NCBI GenBank assembly: GCA_964006375.1
Contig: OZ023270.1
Coordinates: forward strand, 52,626,120-52,690,119
DNA: 64,000 bases
Direction of reading: 5' to 3'
From: Tillus elongatus
Lineage: Eukaryota; Arthropoda; Insecta; Coleoptera; Cleridae
The notes below the pieces were generated by a model. It was not told the origin of the DNA, ran no database searches, and worked only from the letters and a program-made list of their open reading frames with translations. Below are positions 53,964-64,000 of this stretch, in pieces. Position 1 is the first letter of the stretch. Each line of letters starts with the position of its first letter. The position numbers and the translations under genes were made by a program.

Positions 53964-54043
53964 TTATATAGCCAGTTTATAAATTTTATAAATGGCACTT
54001 AAAGCAGCTGTATTTTTTGCTGTATCAATATTTTCACCCCAAC
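53964..54043 (-). CDS. mRpL44: Mitochondrial ribosomal protein L44, last exon
   Basis: After the acceptor GTTTTGTTTTAG the exon reads GWGENIDTAKNTAALSAIYK and IYKLAI, then TAA (53964-53966). The first Gly codon is split with the exon at 57504 (ATC G|GT TGG). This is the last helix of the double-stranded RNA-binding-like domain of mL44. An AATAAA on the minus strand near 53932-53937 is a plausible poly(A) signal. mL44 is a large-subunit protein of the mitochondrial ribosome with an inactive RNase III fold. Confidence 0.85.
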
Positions 54044-54430
54044 CTAAAACAAAACCAAAAAAGTGTCAATTAAGACTATAAAAGTCACTACAGAAGAAAA
54101 AAAAAACTTTTCAAGGGAACAACTGTTCATAGACATGATTTATTTATGTTACCCAGGTAAATGGAAAATTGTATTTATAATAAAAATGTTTTTAGTCAGT
54201 ATACATTTACATGGTGACATGTTCTGGAAAACCACATATATAAAGTAATAAATATTTGGACCTGCGTGACTGTATCAGATAAACAGCCTTATTCAAATTA
54301 CAAATAGTAAAAAAAAAACAGAATACAAAAGAAAATAAACAAACAGAGCACCTAAGTTTAATAACTTGTATGTGCTCTGAATGAATAAGAAAACACAATA
54401 TATGTCAACAAAATATTAAACTAGTATAAA
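54044..54430 (-). other. mRpL44 intron, nothing recognised
   Basis: AT-rich intron sequence before the LINE. Small frames in it have no recognisable content. Confidence 0.6.
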
Positions 54431-56455
54431 ATATGCTGTGTTACTCTGTATTATATTACCCCATTCCCTCTCACTGACCCACCCCCCACAGTTCGCAGAC
54501 AGGCGACACGACATCTATCCACAAATCCTCTCGTCCATTCATCCCACCAACACAAGAATTCATTCACTCCCCTCTTTCTTTGCTACGTTTCCACTCTATG
54601 CACATATAGAACACACAATCCGCACACACATGCACACGCACAGACTCACACACGCACCCACGCGCACACACACATACAAAATCACACCCACGCACACACA
54701 ACCAACCCGTATTACCATACCACTATATTACACATCCCTACATATGCTCCCACACCTACACATGTAACACCATTCAAGTCTTCTGAACAGTATCCACCAC
54801 CGCTACTGCAAATAGAATCGATACAAAATAAAACAACGTCGGATAATTTGCACCGACACCATAACCACGGAAGCCAGCAACATACTCCTCCTTTTGCTCT
54901 ATATATCATAGAGATGATAGAGGTTATACTCCAGTACAGTGTAGTTATTCATGACGAAATCAGCCAGTCTCTTCCTGAATTTGTAGTGTCTGCGAGTGTT
55001 TTTGAGATCACTGGGAACCAAATTATACAATTTTGACCCGACAAAGCACACAGACCGCTGAGTGACATTTTTCACACATTTAGGTGCAACTAGCAAAGAC
55101 TTTGACTGCTGCCTTGTCACATATTTGTGACCTGTGTCAGTATGCGACTCTCTGCTAAAATGCATATATTCAATTACAGATACCGCATACAATCCTAATA
55201 CATTCAGTATATTCGTGTGTTCGTTATACAGTAGATTCGTGTGATAATCAAGTCTCTTGTTAAATATTGTCTTGAGGATAAAATTTTGTGTCACCTGCAG
55301 TGGAGCAAGTGTTGCTCGGTAGGCCGATCCCCAGCACAGAATGCTGTATCGCAGAACAGATGAAACTAGGCAGTCAGTGTTGTAATATTTAAAACACTCC
55401 TGAGCATGTAGAACAGATGTATAAGCTTACGCAGTCTGGTGTTAAGATATGCCACATGTTGATGCCATTTTAGATGCTGATCCACCATAATACCCAGATA
55501 TTTTATCTCTGTCACTCGTTTTATACGGGAGTTGTTTGCATCTATTTTTCAGGAAGGTCTTGGTTAACACCAGCTTTTGTGGGTGAGAACATAATATATT
55601 TTGTCTTATCAATGTTTATAAATAAGCTGTTTTCATTAAACGACCTATTAACTGGACCAGGGGTATCAACCGTTTTATGGTAGGTTGTGTTCCAATCATC
55701 ACCATCACAGAGCAGGACAGTGTCATCTACATATGACAGAATTGTACACTTACTCTTAAACTTCAATAGGTTGTCATTTATGTATATAAAAAACAGGACC
55801 GGGCCCAAAATTGTTCCCTGTGGCACTCCCCTTGTAATCATTAGCGGCCTGCTGAGACTATCCCCCACCTTAACCACCTGTTCTCGTTCTGTTAGGTAAC
55901 TTCTAAACACCTGCAATGCAATCCCTCGAACACCAACACACTCAAGCTTATAGAGTAGCATCTCATGAGACACAGTGTCGAAAGCCTTTGTTAAATCTAA
56001 AAACACACCTATTGTTTTTTGATCACGGTCAAAGTTACTCAAGATTGCGGACGTAAGTCTATGAAAGGCTGACCCAGTGGAGATATTTGGTCTAAATCCA
56101 TACTGATCAGGAGAGAGTACATTGAAAGCGTCCAAGAAGCCCATTAATCTTTTTAAAAGGCATTTTTCAAAATTTTTTGCCAGTATGTTAATAAGACTTT
56201 TGGGTCTATAGTTATATGGTTCCAAGGGGTCACCTGTTTTAAAAATAGGTATTACCACACTAGATTTAAGTGTCTTTGGAACCACTCCCTTTTCAAACAT
56301 CTTGTTTACGATATAATAGATTGGCCTGCTCAAGTACATATGTGCGATCCGAAACAAGCGACAAGATACACCATCAGGCCCCGGAGCTGAGTTCTTCTTA
56401 AGGTTTTCTATCACTTCCACAATTTCTACCTCTGACACAGGCGTCAAATAGAAGG
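54431..56455 (-). mobile_element. Jockey-type LINE, family L-B, copy 2, in mRpL44 intron
   Basis: Minus-strand LINE in the same orientation as the host gene. It has a CA-rich 3' untranslated region (54600-54720) like the 13853-16843 copy. It is 5'-truncated just before the RT at 56455. Confidence 0.8.
54899..56455 (-). pseudogene. LINE L-B reverse transcriptase, copy 2
   Basis: The frame 55542-56447 holds SAPGPDGVSCRLFRI, YNYRPKSLINILAKNFEKCL, PDQYGFRPNISTGSAFHRLT, GVFLDLTKAFDTVSHEMLL, RGVPQGTILGPVLFFIYIND and catalytic SYVDDTVLL. After a frameshift near 55545 the thumb reads IKYLGIMVDQHLKWHQHVAY, and the C-terminal block is in 54899-55294 (VTQRSVCFVGSKLYNLVPSD). RT motifs are intact, but the missing endonuclease and the frameshifts inactivate it. 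Confidence 0.85.
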
Positions 56456-57503
56456 AGTTGCACTGGTAATAAATATTGAATAAATGAATTATTTAGGAAC
56501 GTCATATATCACACTTCAGTTTAAACTATGTTTTTATTTGGAATCCACATGACCTGAAATTTAAGAAACAATTTTTGTATATATATATTCTATGGAACAA
56601 GTGATTTTGACCGATTTCTATGATAAAAAATTGTCAAATCATGGTTTTGCAAAAACATCTTTTCTTTATAAAAGTAATATTTCTTTAAATATTACTTCAT
56701 CACCTTCCTTAAACCTTGATCTTTCTACTATATACCATATTTTGAATCTAAGGCTTTAATTTGGACATTTATCAAGCTACAAATATAGTGTATTTTAAAC
56801 ATTTTCAAAAAGTGGGTGGTGTCGTACATGTAATACTAAAATTGACTGAAAAATCAAAATGTGCAAGTATATTATGAACCACCTGCTGTATGGTGATTCA
56901 ATTGAAAATATTTTACATTTGTAGCCTCAAGTGGTGTCCACATCAGACTACTGATAGACTTCAATAAACTTACAATGACTGACTAATGAAACATATTCTA
57001 AAAATTGATATTGACTTTAGATATAGTTCCCATGGGCTGTGATTTAACCAAATTTGAAGTTTTTTTGAAAATATTGCAGTTATATATGATCTCATCATTA
57101 GCAAATTGAATACAACAAAAATTAAATGTTTTTTTTTTACATTTTGGCAATAAAATTATACTATTTCAATTTTGGCATTTCAAGCTATATCAAGTTGAAT
57201 TTCAATTTTATATCCATGGATGCAAATGCCTTGAGCCGGCTGTGGCTTAATTGGTTAAGGTTAAGGCATAAGACTATTGAATTTCGATACGCAAGGCAAT
57301 CGGAAACCAAGACAATACACCCTTTCCTAAAACAGCAATCATTGCAGACACAATTATAGTTACATCAGTAAGGCAACTTTGCCTTTAGACTATAATGATG
57401 ATGATCTTGATGGCGAATTCCTCGGTAGACAGAACAATGTTTTCAATACTAAGAAACCTGCTTACTATAAAACAACATTTCCTTTGCATGATATGATACT
57501 TAC
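56456..57503 (-). other. mRpL44 intron, with a possible old tRNA-like SINE
   Basis: AT-rich intron. At 57228-57300 the plus strand reads GCCGGCTGTGGCTTAATTGG and later TTTCGATAC, which look like worn A and B boxes of a tRNA-derived repeat. Nothing else recognised. Confidence 0.4.
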
Positions 57504-57807
57504 CGATTCCAAGAAGCTTCTTGTCACTATAGATGCCTACTTGATAATTTGCTAAAATTGTATTAACAGCTGAAGTACTGCAGAGTCTTGGTTCAATTTC
57601 TTTTAATCCTTTTTGTTTTGCGACTTCCTGTAAATATTGATAAGGATTCTCTGGCCTCCAAATATCATCTATATCTTTATCATGTATTTGACAAATTAAG
57701 AAATCTTTAATAAATAAATTACATCTTTCAACTCCCTGCGATTCTTTTAGAGCACATACAATGGCTTTAAATGTATCTGATAATGTTAATTTCTCTATTG
57801 GAAATTC
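57504..57807 (-). CDS. mRpL44: Mitochondrial ribosomal protein L44, penultimate exon
   Basis: Minus strand between the acceptor TTTGTTTTTCAG and the donor ATCG|GTAAGT, 304 bases, starting in phase 0. It reads EFPIEKLTLSDTFKAIVCAL (end of the RNase III-like domain), FIKDFLICQIHDKDIDDIWR, then NPYQYLQEVAKQKGLKEIEP and NYQVGIYSDKKLLGI, the start of the dsRNA-binding-like domain. The order matches mL44 through to its C terminus. Upstream exons with the rest of the RNase III-like fold are not found between here and the MULE at 60 kb, so they lie further right or are hidden. Confidence 0.87.
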
Positions 57808-57849
57808 CTGAAAAACAAATAATCTATGGTGATTTTTAATAAATAAATA

Positions 57850-57881
<32 letters not shown>

Positions 57882-58059
57882 GAACTAATGGAGGCTGATA
57901 TGACAGGTGTTATCTAGACCACCTGGTTATCTGGGTTTATGGAGTCACGGTCTCTTTTAGAAAATTTTCTAGTTCTTAGCTACCATAACTTTACACTACA
58001 AATGTTTCATATGTCTTAAATACACCATAGAGAACCTAATCCAGCACAACAGATTTTAA
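57808..58059. other. mRpL44 intron with (AAT)n tract
   Basis: A short AAT trinucleotide tract at 57851-57881. Nothing else recognised. Confidence 0.6.
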
Positions 58060-59060
58060 GACCAGCCGATCTTATTGTAACGAGGCCTGACTTGCGGGGT
58101 GAATTATACAGTGGAACAGATTAACGGATTTACGGGAACGGTCCCGGGCGCCAGATTTTTAAAGGGTTCTGCGAGGATGTCTGCGACCTCGTCACAAGGC
58201 TCTAGCCACGGTTGTGGTCACAGTGCCTGGGTAGCTCTGTGGAGAGGGTCCGGTAGCATATGATGCAACAGGCCATATAGATACCTCCGAGGTTGCGGGC
58301 TTTAATCGCTCCCCGGTATTTCCCTGACCTTCCGAAAGCTTGTAAGGGTGTAGCAGATTTATTTGCGGTTATAACATAGACTGAATATAATTTCCACACT
58401 ATTTATTACATTATAAAGCGTTACAGTCCACTGGTATGCTTACAATATGAAAGGTACTTATCACGCTAATTTATCCTAGAACAAGTTATGTTACTGGTGA
58501 CGGGCCAACGAAATTAATTATTCCCCACCAAAAGAAAATGCGGGAGTCATGCGGATGGAAACTCCGAGTGCTATGGTTTACAACCAGTGGATACAGCCAT
58601 TAAGTGGGTCGATTGGAGACACGCTACTCAAATAGTTAAAATGGCGTCTATCCGTCGAAGTCGGTACCACGGGATCCAACGCCTCGACTTCAGGGCGTCG
58701 ATAAGGAACGGGAGGCTTATAGGGGAACACCCTGTAAAAGGATATTGTCATATACTAACTCGACCTTGGCCTGCTTGTGTACTACAGCGTCCAGACCAGA
58801 GTGGAATCGGAACGGTCGTACGCAATACCCTTGAGAGATCTGTGTAAGCTACAGCATCACCTTCCCAGAAGTATTACGACACGCCAACAATAATGGGATA
58901 GGACAATGGAGGGGAATTACGCTAGATCCCGCGATCTCGACGGACAGGCGCGTGGGAACTGAGAAAAATATCCGAAAATTCCCTATAACTAAATACAATA
59001 AGGCAACCTTAAAATGTTCTGACCTCGGCTGCGTTCGGTAGAATTATTAGCATACGAAAT
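58060..59060. other. GC-richer island of unknown nature
   Basis: About 1 kb visibly richer in G+C than its flanks, with CGGTCCCGGGCGCC, GATCCCGCGATCTCGACGG and similar stretches. A plus frame of 86 codons (58587-58847) and a minus frame of 65 codons (58202-58399) match nothing I know. It could be a decayed foreign TE, an rDNA-like or viral remnant, or an island near a gene start. No function is assigned. Confidence 0.4.
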
Positions 59061-59479
59061 TGTCTCACACAACAACGGGGCGGACGGTACTGTATTCTAA
59101 CGTTTTGTTGCAATTTTTACGAACAGACTTTTCATTTACTGAATCAAAATTCAAGTTATAGATTTAAACACGCTACGGAAAACGGTGAACTCTATCTCCT
59201 TCAGTAGTTATTTTCTCTCTGCAGTCCCCGGCTGAAAAATCTTAATCGGTGTAAGATACCTTATCCTTATCTTCTGCAGATATGTTTTTACTCTGCCGCG
59301 ATAATTCGAAAATGCGTACTTTTAAGAAATATTAATGATAAAAATAATAATTTTTACTGCGTGGAATTTTTACCCGTGTGAATTATATAATATTTATTTT
59401 GGAACAGCCGCTTTTAGTATCTACAGCTGTTCTGAAAATATCTACTTCGTCACAGTATCACTAATGAAAAAGGGGAATT

Positions 59480-59875
59480 TTTAAATGAGCATCAAATATA
59501 TGTATGGGCAACAAAATACAAGATCTATTTAATTTAAATAACAGCTATTAAACTTTCATACATCTAATCAATAAACCGGCAAACAATGCCTTATCCACAA
59601 AATAATTCTAAAATTGCAACAGAAGTAAACAACATATATTTCATGTGCATCACCTGACATTCTAGTTTAGCATCAAAAATACTAACTGAGCATCTAATTT
59701 TTATATTAAGCACCACTATTAAACTTCCGTACATCAAATAAATAAAACGGCAAACAATGCCTTATCCACAAAAAATGGCAACAGAAGTAAACAACATATA
59801 TTATATATGCATCACCTGACATTCTAGTTTAGCATCAAAAACACTAACTCAGCGTCTAATTTTCATATCAAGCAC
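59480..59875. repeat. Tandem repeat, unit ~178 bp
   Basis: Two units, 59546-59708 and 59725-59871, share CGGCAAACAATGCCTTATCC, AACAGAAGTAAACAACATAT and CACCTGACATTCTAGTTTAG. A GAGCATC word precedes each. It lies upstream of the MULE reading frame and may be part of the long terminal region of that element. Confidence 0.7.
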
Positions 59876-60071
59876 CACATTTTCTTTTCAACATCTAACA
59901 TTAGAATTAGCGCACCGCAGCGGCCAGTCAGAGAATGACAGAACGTGTTGTTCAGTAACCGAGCGTGTTGCCGCCTGAAAACATAACCTTCTTTGATATA
60001 TATAGATATATCGTTTAAGAATTGGTTAATGTGGTGCGAGTGTTTAAAGATTTTTTCAAACACCAAATAAT

Positions 60072-61065
60072 ATGGAATTGAATAGTGTGATTGAAGTTTT
60101 ACCTGGTACAAGTAGTGGCAATGTTCAAGTTTAAAATGAAATTCCTGCATATCGTTCAGACAGTGAATCTGAGGAAGAATTGTTACCGAAAAAGAAGCGC
60201 GGAGAGAATAGGAACTGGCTTTTCGTAAGTAAATTTACAAACGTTAAGGAGGCAGAAGAAACTGTGTGTGCAGAAAAGACATGGTCTATTTTATTAACAC
60301 ACATAACTGATTAAGACAAAAAAAAAGGTTTTATCGCTGCAACAAAGTTAAACGTCGTGGCCCTCAGTGTACAGCACAAATATATTAACTTTTTGAAGCT
60401 TCAGATGCTGTTTTTCTTTATCATGCTGATTCTGATCACAACGATGAGTCGATTGGCACTGGATGTGATTACGGAATAAATCAGGAAGTCAAGGTAGAAA
60501 TTAATAAATTATTTGCTTTACATTTGAAGCCTAAAGCTATTTTAAATAGTCTAAGTAAGATAGAAGGAATCAAATTGTCCACAGTAAAGCAACTGAACAA
60601 TTATCTATCAGATCGTCGTCGTGTTAAATACGGATCCCCAACTATCAGTTTAGGTGAATTGGAAAGGTGGATATTAAATCATACAAAAGTTCCTGAGGAC
60701 ATACATGACGTGTATCTGATTTCCTATTATATATTTGAGGGTGAATCGCCCATGTTTCGTTTTGCACTGTCCACAAAACATTTATTGGAGTTAGCCGCCT
60801 ATTCTGCAAATAATATACATGCCGATACGACGTACAAGTTAATCTGAAGGATTCCTAGTTTTAATAGTGGGAACCACAGACAAAAAAAGAAAATTTCATC
60901 CATTATGCCTGGGGATCTCTAGTTCTGAGTGTCAAGAAGATTTTCAAATTTTGTTCAATGGTTTAAAAGAGAGTGTCTTTTCAATATATTCACGTCCTTT
61001 GCAACCGTCAGTATTAATTTGCGATGCAGCCAAGAGTATCCAGAACGCTTTTAGAGAAGTGTTTG
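60072..61065 (+). pseudogene. MULE transposase with FLYWCH/WRKY-like finger, broken
   Basis: Starts at ATG 60072, with a TAA 21 codons on, then an acidic stretch SDSESEEELLPKKKRGEN. Next is a FLYWCH-like finger: EEAEETVCAEKTWSILL-type start and, after a frameshift near 60330, KKRFYRCNKVKRRGPQC. The frame 60524-60847 reads ALSTKHLLELAAYSANNIHA followed by DTTYKL, the first catalytic Asp block of Mutator-like transposases. After a stop it continues as GTTDKKRKFHPLCLG and PSVLICDAAKSIQNAF, the second Asp block. The ORF is cut at about 61065 by the hAT element. Inactive. Confidence 0.82.
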
Positions 61066-61074
61066 CAGAGCTGT

Positions 61075-61400
61075 CAATATTTGAAGTAATTTACTTGAAA
61101 ATGTATTTGAAGTATTTATTTTACTTGAAATACTTTACTTGAAGTACTTTTCTGAATAGATATTTGTACTTGTATTTGAAGTATTTGTATAAAAATACTT
61201 GAATATTTACTTGATTTTGTCAAATAATTTACTTCAAATACTTTTAACAGCACTTCAAATATCACAATATACTTCAAGTACATTTACAATACTTCAAGTA
61301 CCTACTGTACTTGAAGTAATTTTGGTTGCTTCAAGTAAATTGTTTTAATGATATTTGCAAATAACTTATTTGAAGTAAAATTATTTTTTTCAATTATATT
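61075..61400. repeat. hAT subterminal repeats (ACTTGAAGTA words)
   Basis: About 15 full or partial copies of ACTTGAAGTA, ACTTCAAGTA and TTTGAAGTA in both directions over 325 bp. The dyad words suggest binding sites for the element's own BED-finger transposase. Confidence 0.7.
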
Positions 61401-61564
61401 TTACTTGTCAAAACTTGTAAGATACGAGTCGGCCCACCCAGGTGCAGCATACGGCGCAGTCCGCAGTAGTGTTGCGTAGCCGAAATAATATGCGTCCGTA
61501 GCCGAAATAATATGCGTCGTGTCCCGTCCGTTTGTGCTAATTGTTTGACTAATTAAATTTTAAG

Positions 61565-62904
61565 GTAAGTTGAGAGCTGTAGTAGTATCAACAGTGGTGA
61601 GTTTTGAGTTGTGAGTGGTCGTAATTCGTAATTCGGTAATTTCACCATAAAAATTACGTCGATTCGTAATATTACGCGTTTACAACAAGTAATCATCTAC
61701 CTCTACGTAGAAATTGGTATATTGGGAATTGCTACCTATCAAATAATAAAAAAAGTTGTAGAATTATGTATTTAAATTGACCACCATGCTGACAAATAAG
61801 TACATGTTCTTAACCTAAAAATAACATGAAAACAACTTTGGAACTAGTTCGTAGCTTTAGCTTTCGTGGATGTTCTGTAGCTTTTGGTTTCATCTTACCA
61901 TACAAAAAGCAACAACAAGCAACAATTTTAAGTTACAAGTAAGTTATTTTATCAAAACATTGAAATGAACTATCATGTATGATGTATTTAGCCCATAGCC
62001 CATTGGTCGATGTTTTACTCAATTTTACATTTACCTACCCCTCATTAATAAAGGAAATTACCGGCAAAAATCGATGCTTGCAATTTACAACACTAAAGTT
62101 AACAAAAAAAAAGACCATTATAATATTTACATCTAAAATAACATTATTATAATTTTTCTAAATCATAAAATTATTTAATAACATTTACTTGCAAGGTTCA
62201 AACGCAGTGTTAACTTTTCAAATTATCGGCTGATATGCGTTCTGTAGTCGGTCATCAACGATTAACCTTGTAGCAGTAGCAGTACATCATTTTTTTTGTA
62301 CTGCTGAAAATATCTGGTTTATATCCAGAGCTAGGACTTATTAGTACTATTGTGGATTATAAGGTAATCCTTAAACAAATGTTCCCAAGATCTTTAGCAT
62401 TGAAAAATCTGCAGCGCGCTGGCGAACGACTATGCATACCAGCATTACCAGCCTTGTGTTCCCTTATATTTTTGTATTAGCCTTTTTATTTGGCTACTGA
62501 GTTTGCTATAAGACTACACGGTTAGAAAAGAATATTGTATTATAATGACGGTTTTATTACAATTTTTTATTACAGATTTTAATTTATTTAAAGATTAAAA
62601 AAATGATTTGTTTGATTCGCGTCTTAATTTTGTAGATATTTGCAACTAAAGATAGAATGGTGTATGAAATAATCATATGGTATCTTTATCTTTAGATTTT
62701 ATAACGCCAAATATAGAATTACAAAAAAATCCAAATCAAATAAGAAATGTGAAAAAAATTGCTTAAACTTTCTTATCACATGAATTCTTTAGAATAGAGA
62801 TATTTATATAAAATACTAGATATTTATAAAAGGCCGGTGTTTATTATACTAATTTGATATTTATATCAAATTTGAAAAATTTGCAATTTTTTTTATAATT
62901 ATAG
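61565..62904 (+). other. Putative 5' intron of the hAT transposase gene
   Basis: Donor AAG|GTAAGT at 61564/61565 and acceptor TTTTATAATTATAG ending at 62904, 36 bases before the transposase ATG. The interior has no recognised feature. Confidence 0.4.
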
Positions 62905-62940
62905 ATATTGAAGGATGTTAAACACTTTTTCAGAAAGAAT

Positions 62941-64000
62941 ATGGCGGATGAAATATTATCTGAAAGTAAAGAAGATTCCATATCTTCTCTAGTTTCCATA
63001 GATGTTTCTGATGTAGAAGATCCGACATATACACCGGAATGGGAGGCCAGGGAGGCATCAGAAGATAAAAGAAACATCCCAGATTATTTTAATGTAAAAT
63101 CCATAAGGGTACAGAAGCAAGTAACATCTTCATCTTCATCATTTTCGGCGGTTGGTGCAAATAAGAACACTAGTTATTTACCACAGTCAACAACACCACT
63201 AACACAAAAAATGAAGTCAAAAATAGAAAAATGTCCATACCTAGATGGCAAATTTTTCAAAGTAACTAGTTCCCTTGAAAATAAAATACAGGCAGATTGT
63301 CAGTTATGCCTTCCTGCAAAAGTGTCAGTAAAAGGTGCTTTAGGTGTATCAACAAACTTTTTAAAACACCTCAAAAATGCTCATGGCAACATAAACGCAA
63401 TGCAGTCATACTCGTCATACAAGGTGCTTAAAAGGCAACATCATGAATTGTTCGAGGACCAGGGTACTTCAACAGAAGAGATATTGAAACAAGGACAAGC
63501 GCAAGGGCAACAAAAAAAGCAGAAGAAAATTACGGACAGTTTTTCAAACAATACGATAGCAAAGGTAGAACAACATGCTTTTGAAAAGAGGGTTATATAT
63601 TTTATAGTAAATACAATGTCTGCGGTATCCATTATTGATAATCCATCATTTGTTCGTCTTTTTGATGGTATGGGGGTTAATTTGTTTTCAAGAAACACGG
63701 CAATGAAGAAAATTGACGTCATGTATAGAGAAGTGGTGGCAAAAATTAAAAATGATTTAGCTCAAGCCGATTATGTATGCACAACTGCAGACATATGGTC
63801 CTCTAAAAGAAGAAGTTTCTTTGGTCTTACGTGTCACTGGTTAAACAAAAATTTTGAGAGGTATTCTGCAGCTTTGTCCTGCAGGAGGATTGTGGGTAGT
63901 CACACTCATGATAAGATCGCCGAATTCCTCGAGGAAATTCATACAAAATTTAACTTAAATGGGAAACTAGTTGCTACAGTATCCGACAATGGTTCGAATT
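62941..64000 (+). CDS. hAT transposase with BED zinc finger, 3' end beyond window
   Basis: ATG at 62941, then 353 codons without a stop to the last base; the frame is cut only by the window. Residues 1-60 are acidic (SKEDSISSLVSIDVSDVEDP). A BED-type finger spans about 105-150 with Cys120, Cys123, His143 and His148 (QADCQLC ... HLKNAH). A Gln/Lys-rich linker follows. The RNase H-like core starts near 210; TTADIWSS carries the first catalytic Asp (Asp284) and ATVSDNGSN the second (Asp349). It looks like a Charlie/ZBED-type hAT. Cut-and-paste transposition would be its role. The frame is undamaged as far as visible, in contrast to all other TEs in the window. Confidence 0.88.
   Translation, partial: MADEILSESKEDSISSLVSIDVSDVEDPTYTPEWEAREASEDKRNIPDYFNVKSIRVQKQVTSSSSSFSAVGANKNTSYLPQSTTPLTQKMKSKIEKCPYLDGKFFKVTSSLENKIQADCQLCLPAKVSVKGALGVSTNFLKHLKNAHGNINAMQSYSSYKVLKRQHHELFEDQGTSTEEILKQGQAQGQQKKQKKITDSFSNNTIAKVEQHAFEKRVIYFIVNTMSAVSIIDNPSFVRLFDGMGVNLFSRNTAMKKIDVMYREVVAKIKNDLAQADYVCTTADIWSSKRRSFFGLTCHWLNKNFERYSAALSCRRIVGSHTHDKIAEFLEEIHTKFNLNGKLVATVSDNGSN

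Larger units (their letters stand above)
61066..64000 (+). mobile_element. hAT transposon, 5' part, inserted in the MULE
   Basis: Proposed left end CAGAGCTGTC at 61066, preceded by the 8 bases AGTGTTTG (61058-61065). hAT elements make 8-bp target duplications and often begin CAGNG (hobo and Hermes begin CAGAG). 61075-61400 is packed with ACTTGAAGTA words in both orientations, typical subterminal transposase-binding repeats. A 5' untranslated exon, a putative intron (61565-62904) and an intact transposase frame from 62941 follow. The element continues past the window end. Confidence 0.75.

Noticed and set aside
58587..58847. Plus-strand frame of 86 codons in the GC-richer island
   Set aside because: No recognisable motif; open frames are expected to be longer by chance in GC-richer sequence.
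59863..60150. Minus-strand frame of 95 codons as an upstream mRpL44 exon
   Set aside because: The sequence does not resemble the RNase III-like fold and it overlaps the MULE start on the other strand.
62844..63077. Minus-strand frames of 77 and 93 codons (62844-63077, 63441-63722)
   Set aside because: They are shadows of the plus-strand hAT transposase, which has a BED finger and catalytic residues.

Overview
This is animal (arthropod-like, probably insect) nuclear DNA: AT-rich, with spliced genes, long (TA)n tracts and dense transposable elements (TEs). There is no bacterial or phage gene structure. Nearly all long reading frames are retrotransposon or transposon remnants. The species cannot be named from the sequence alone.

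Two host genes are visible only as exons and converge on each other. On the + strand are the last three coding exons (28736-28958, 29972-30167, 42369-42509) of a CENPJ/CPAP/SAS-4-type centriole protein, encoding its C-terminal TCP10/G-box domain. The last intron is 12.2 kb and consists largely of TEs. On the - strand are the last two coding exons (57504-57807, 53964-54043) of mitochondrial ribosomal protein L44, with a LINE in the intervening intron. A weaker - strand exon candidate with a membrane segment lies at 53534-53677.

Layout. 1-9.3 kb: a Penelope-like element (PLE) split by a LINE, then LINE, repeat and mariner-type fragments. 9.5-18 kb: direct repeats around a tRNA-Cys-like SINE, a composite AT-rich repeat with nested MITEs, and a jockey-type LINE on the - strand. 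18-23 kb: a PLE GIY-YIG end with a hammerhead-like motif, then an RNase H-bearing LINE. 24-28.2 kb: a two-ORF LINE close to full length, then a SINE. 28.7-42.6 kb: the SAS-4 3' exons with their TE-filled intron. 42.6-53.3 kb: PLE remnants, a mariner-type element with ~311-bp inverted repeats, SINEs, and a hAT-like MITE split by a multi-element pile. 53.5-57.8 kb: mRpL44. 58-64 kb: a GC-richer island, a broken MULE transposase and, inserted in it, the 5' part of an apparently intact hAT transposon that runs off the window.

The most interesting signal is a set of hammerhead-ribozyme-like motifs just after the ORFs of three different PLE groups (P1, P2, P3). In each well-preserved motif the very short stem III plus its loop is a different perfect 8-nt palindrome, as expected if selection favours dimeric ribozymes. 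A second unusual signal is a pair of adjacent perfect hairpins (25-bp and 14-bp arms) with complementary 4-nt loops at 40357-40444, probably made by template switching at a LINE 5' junction.
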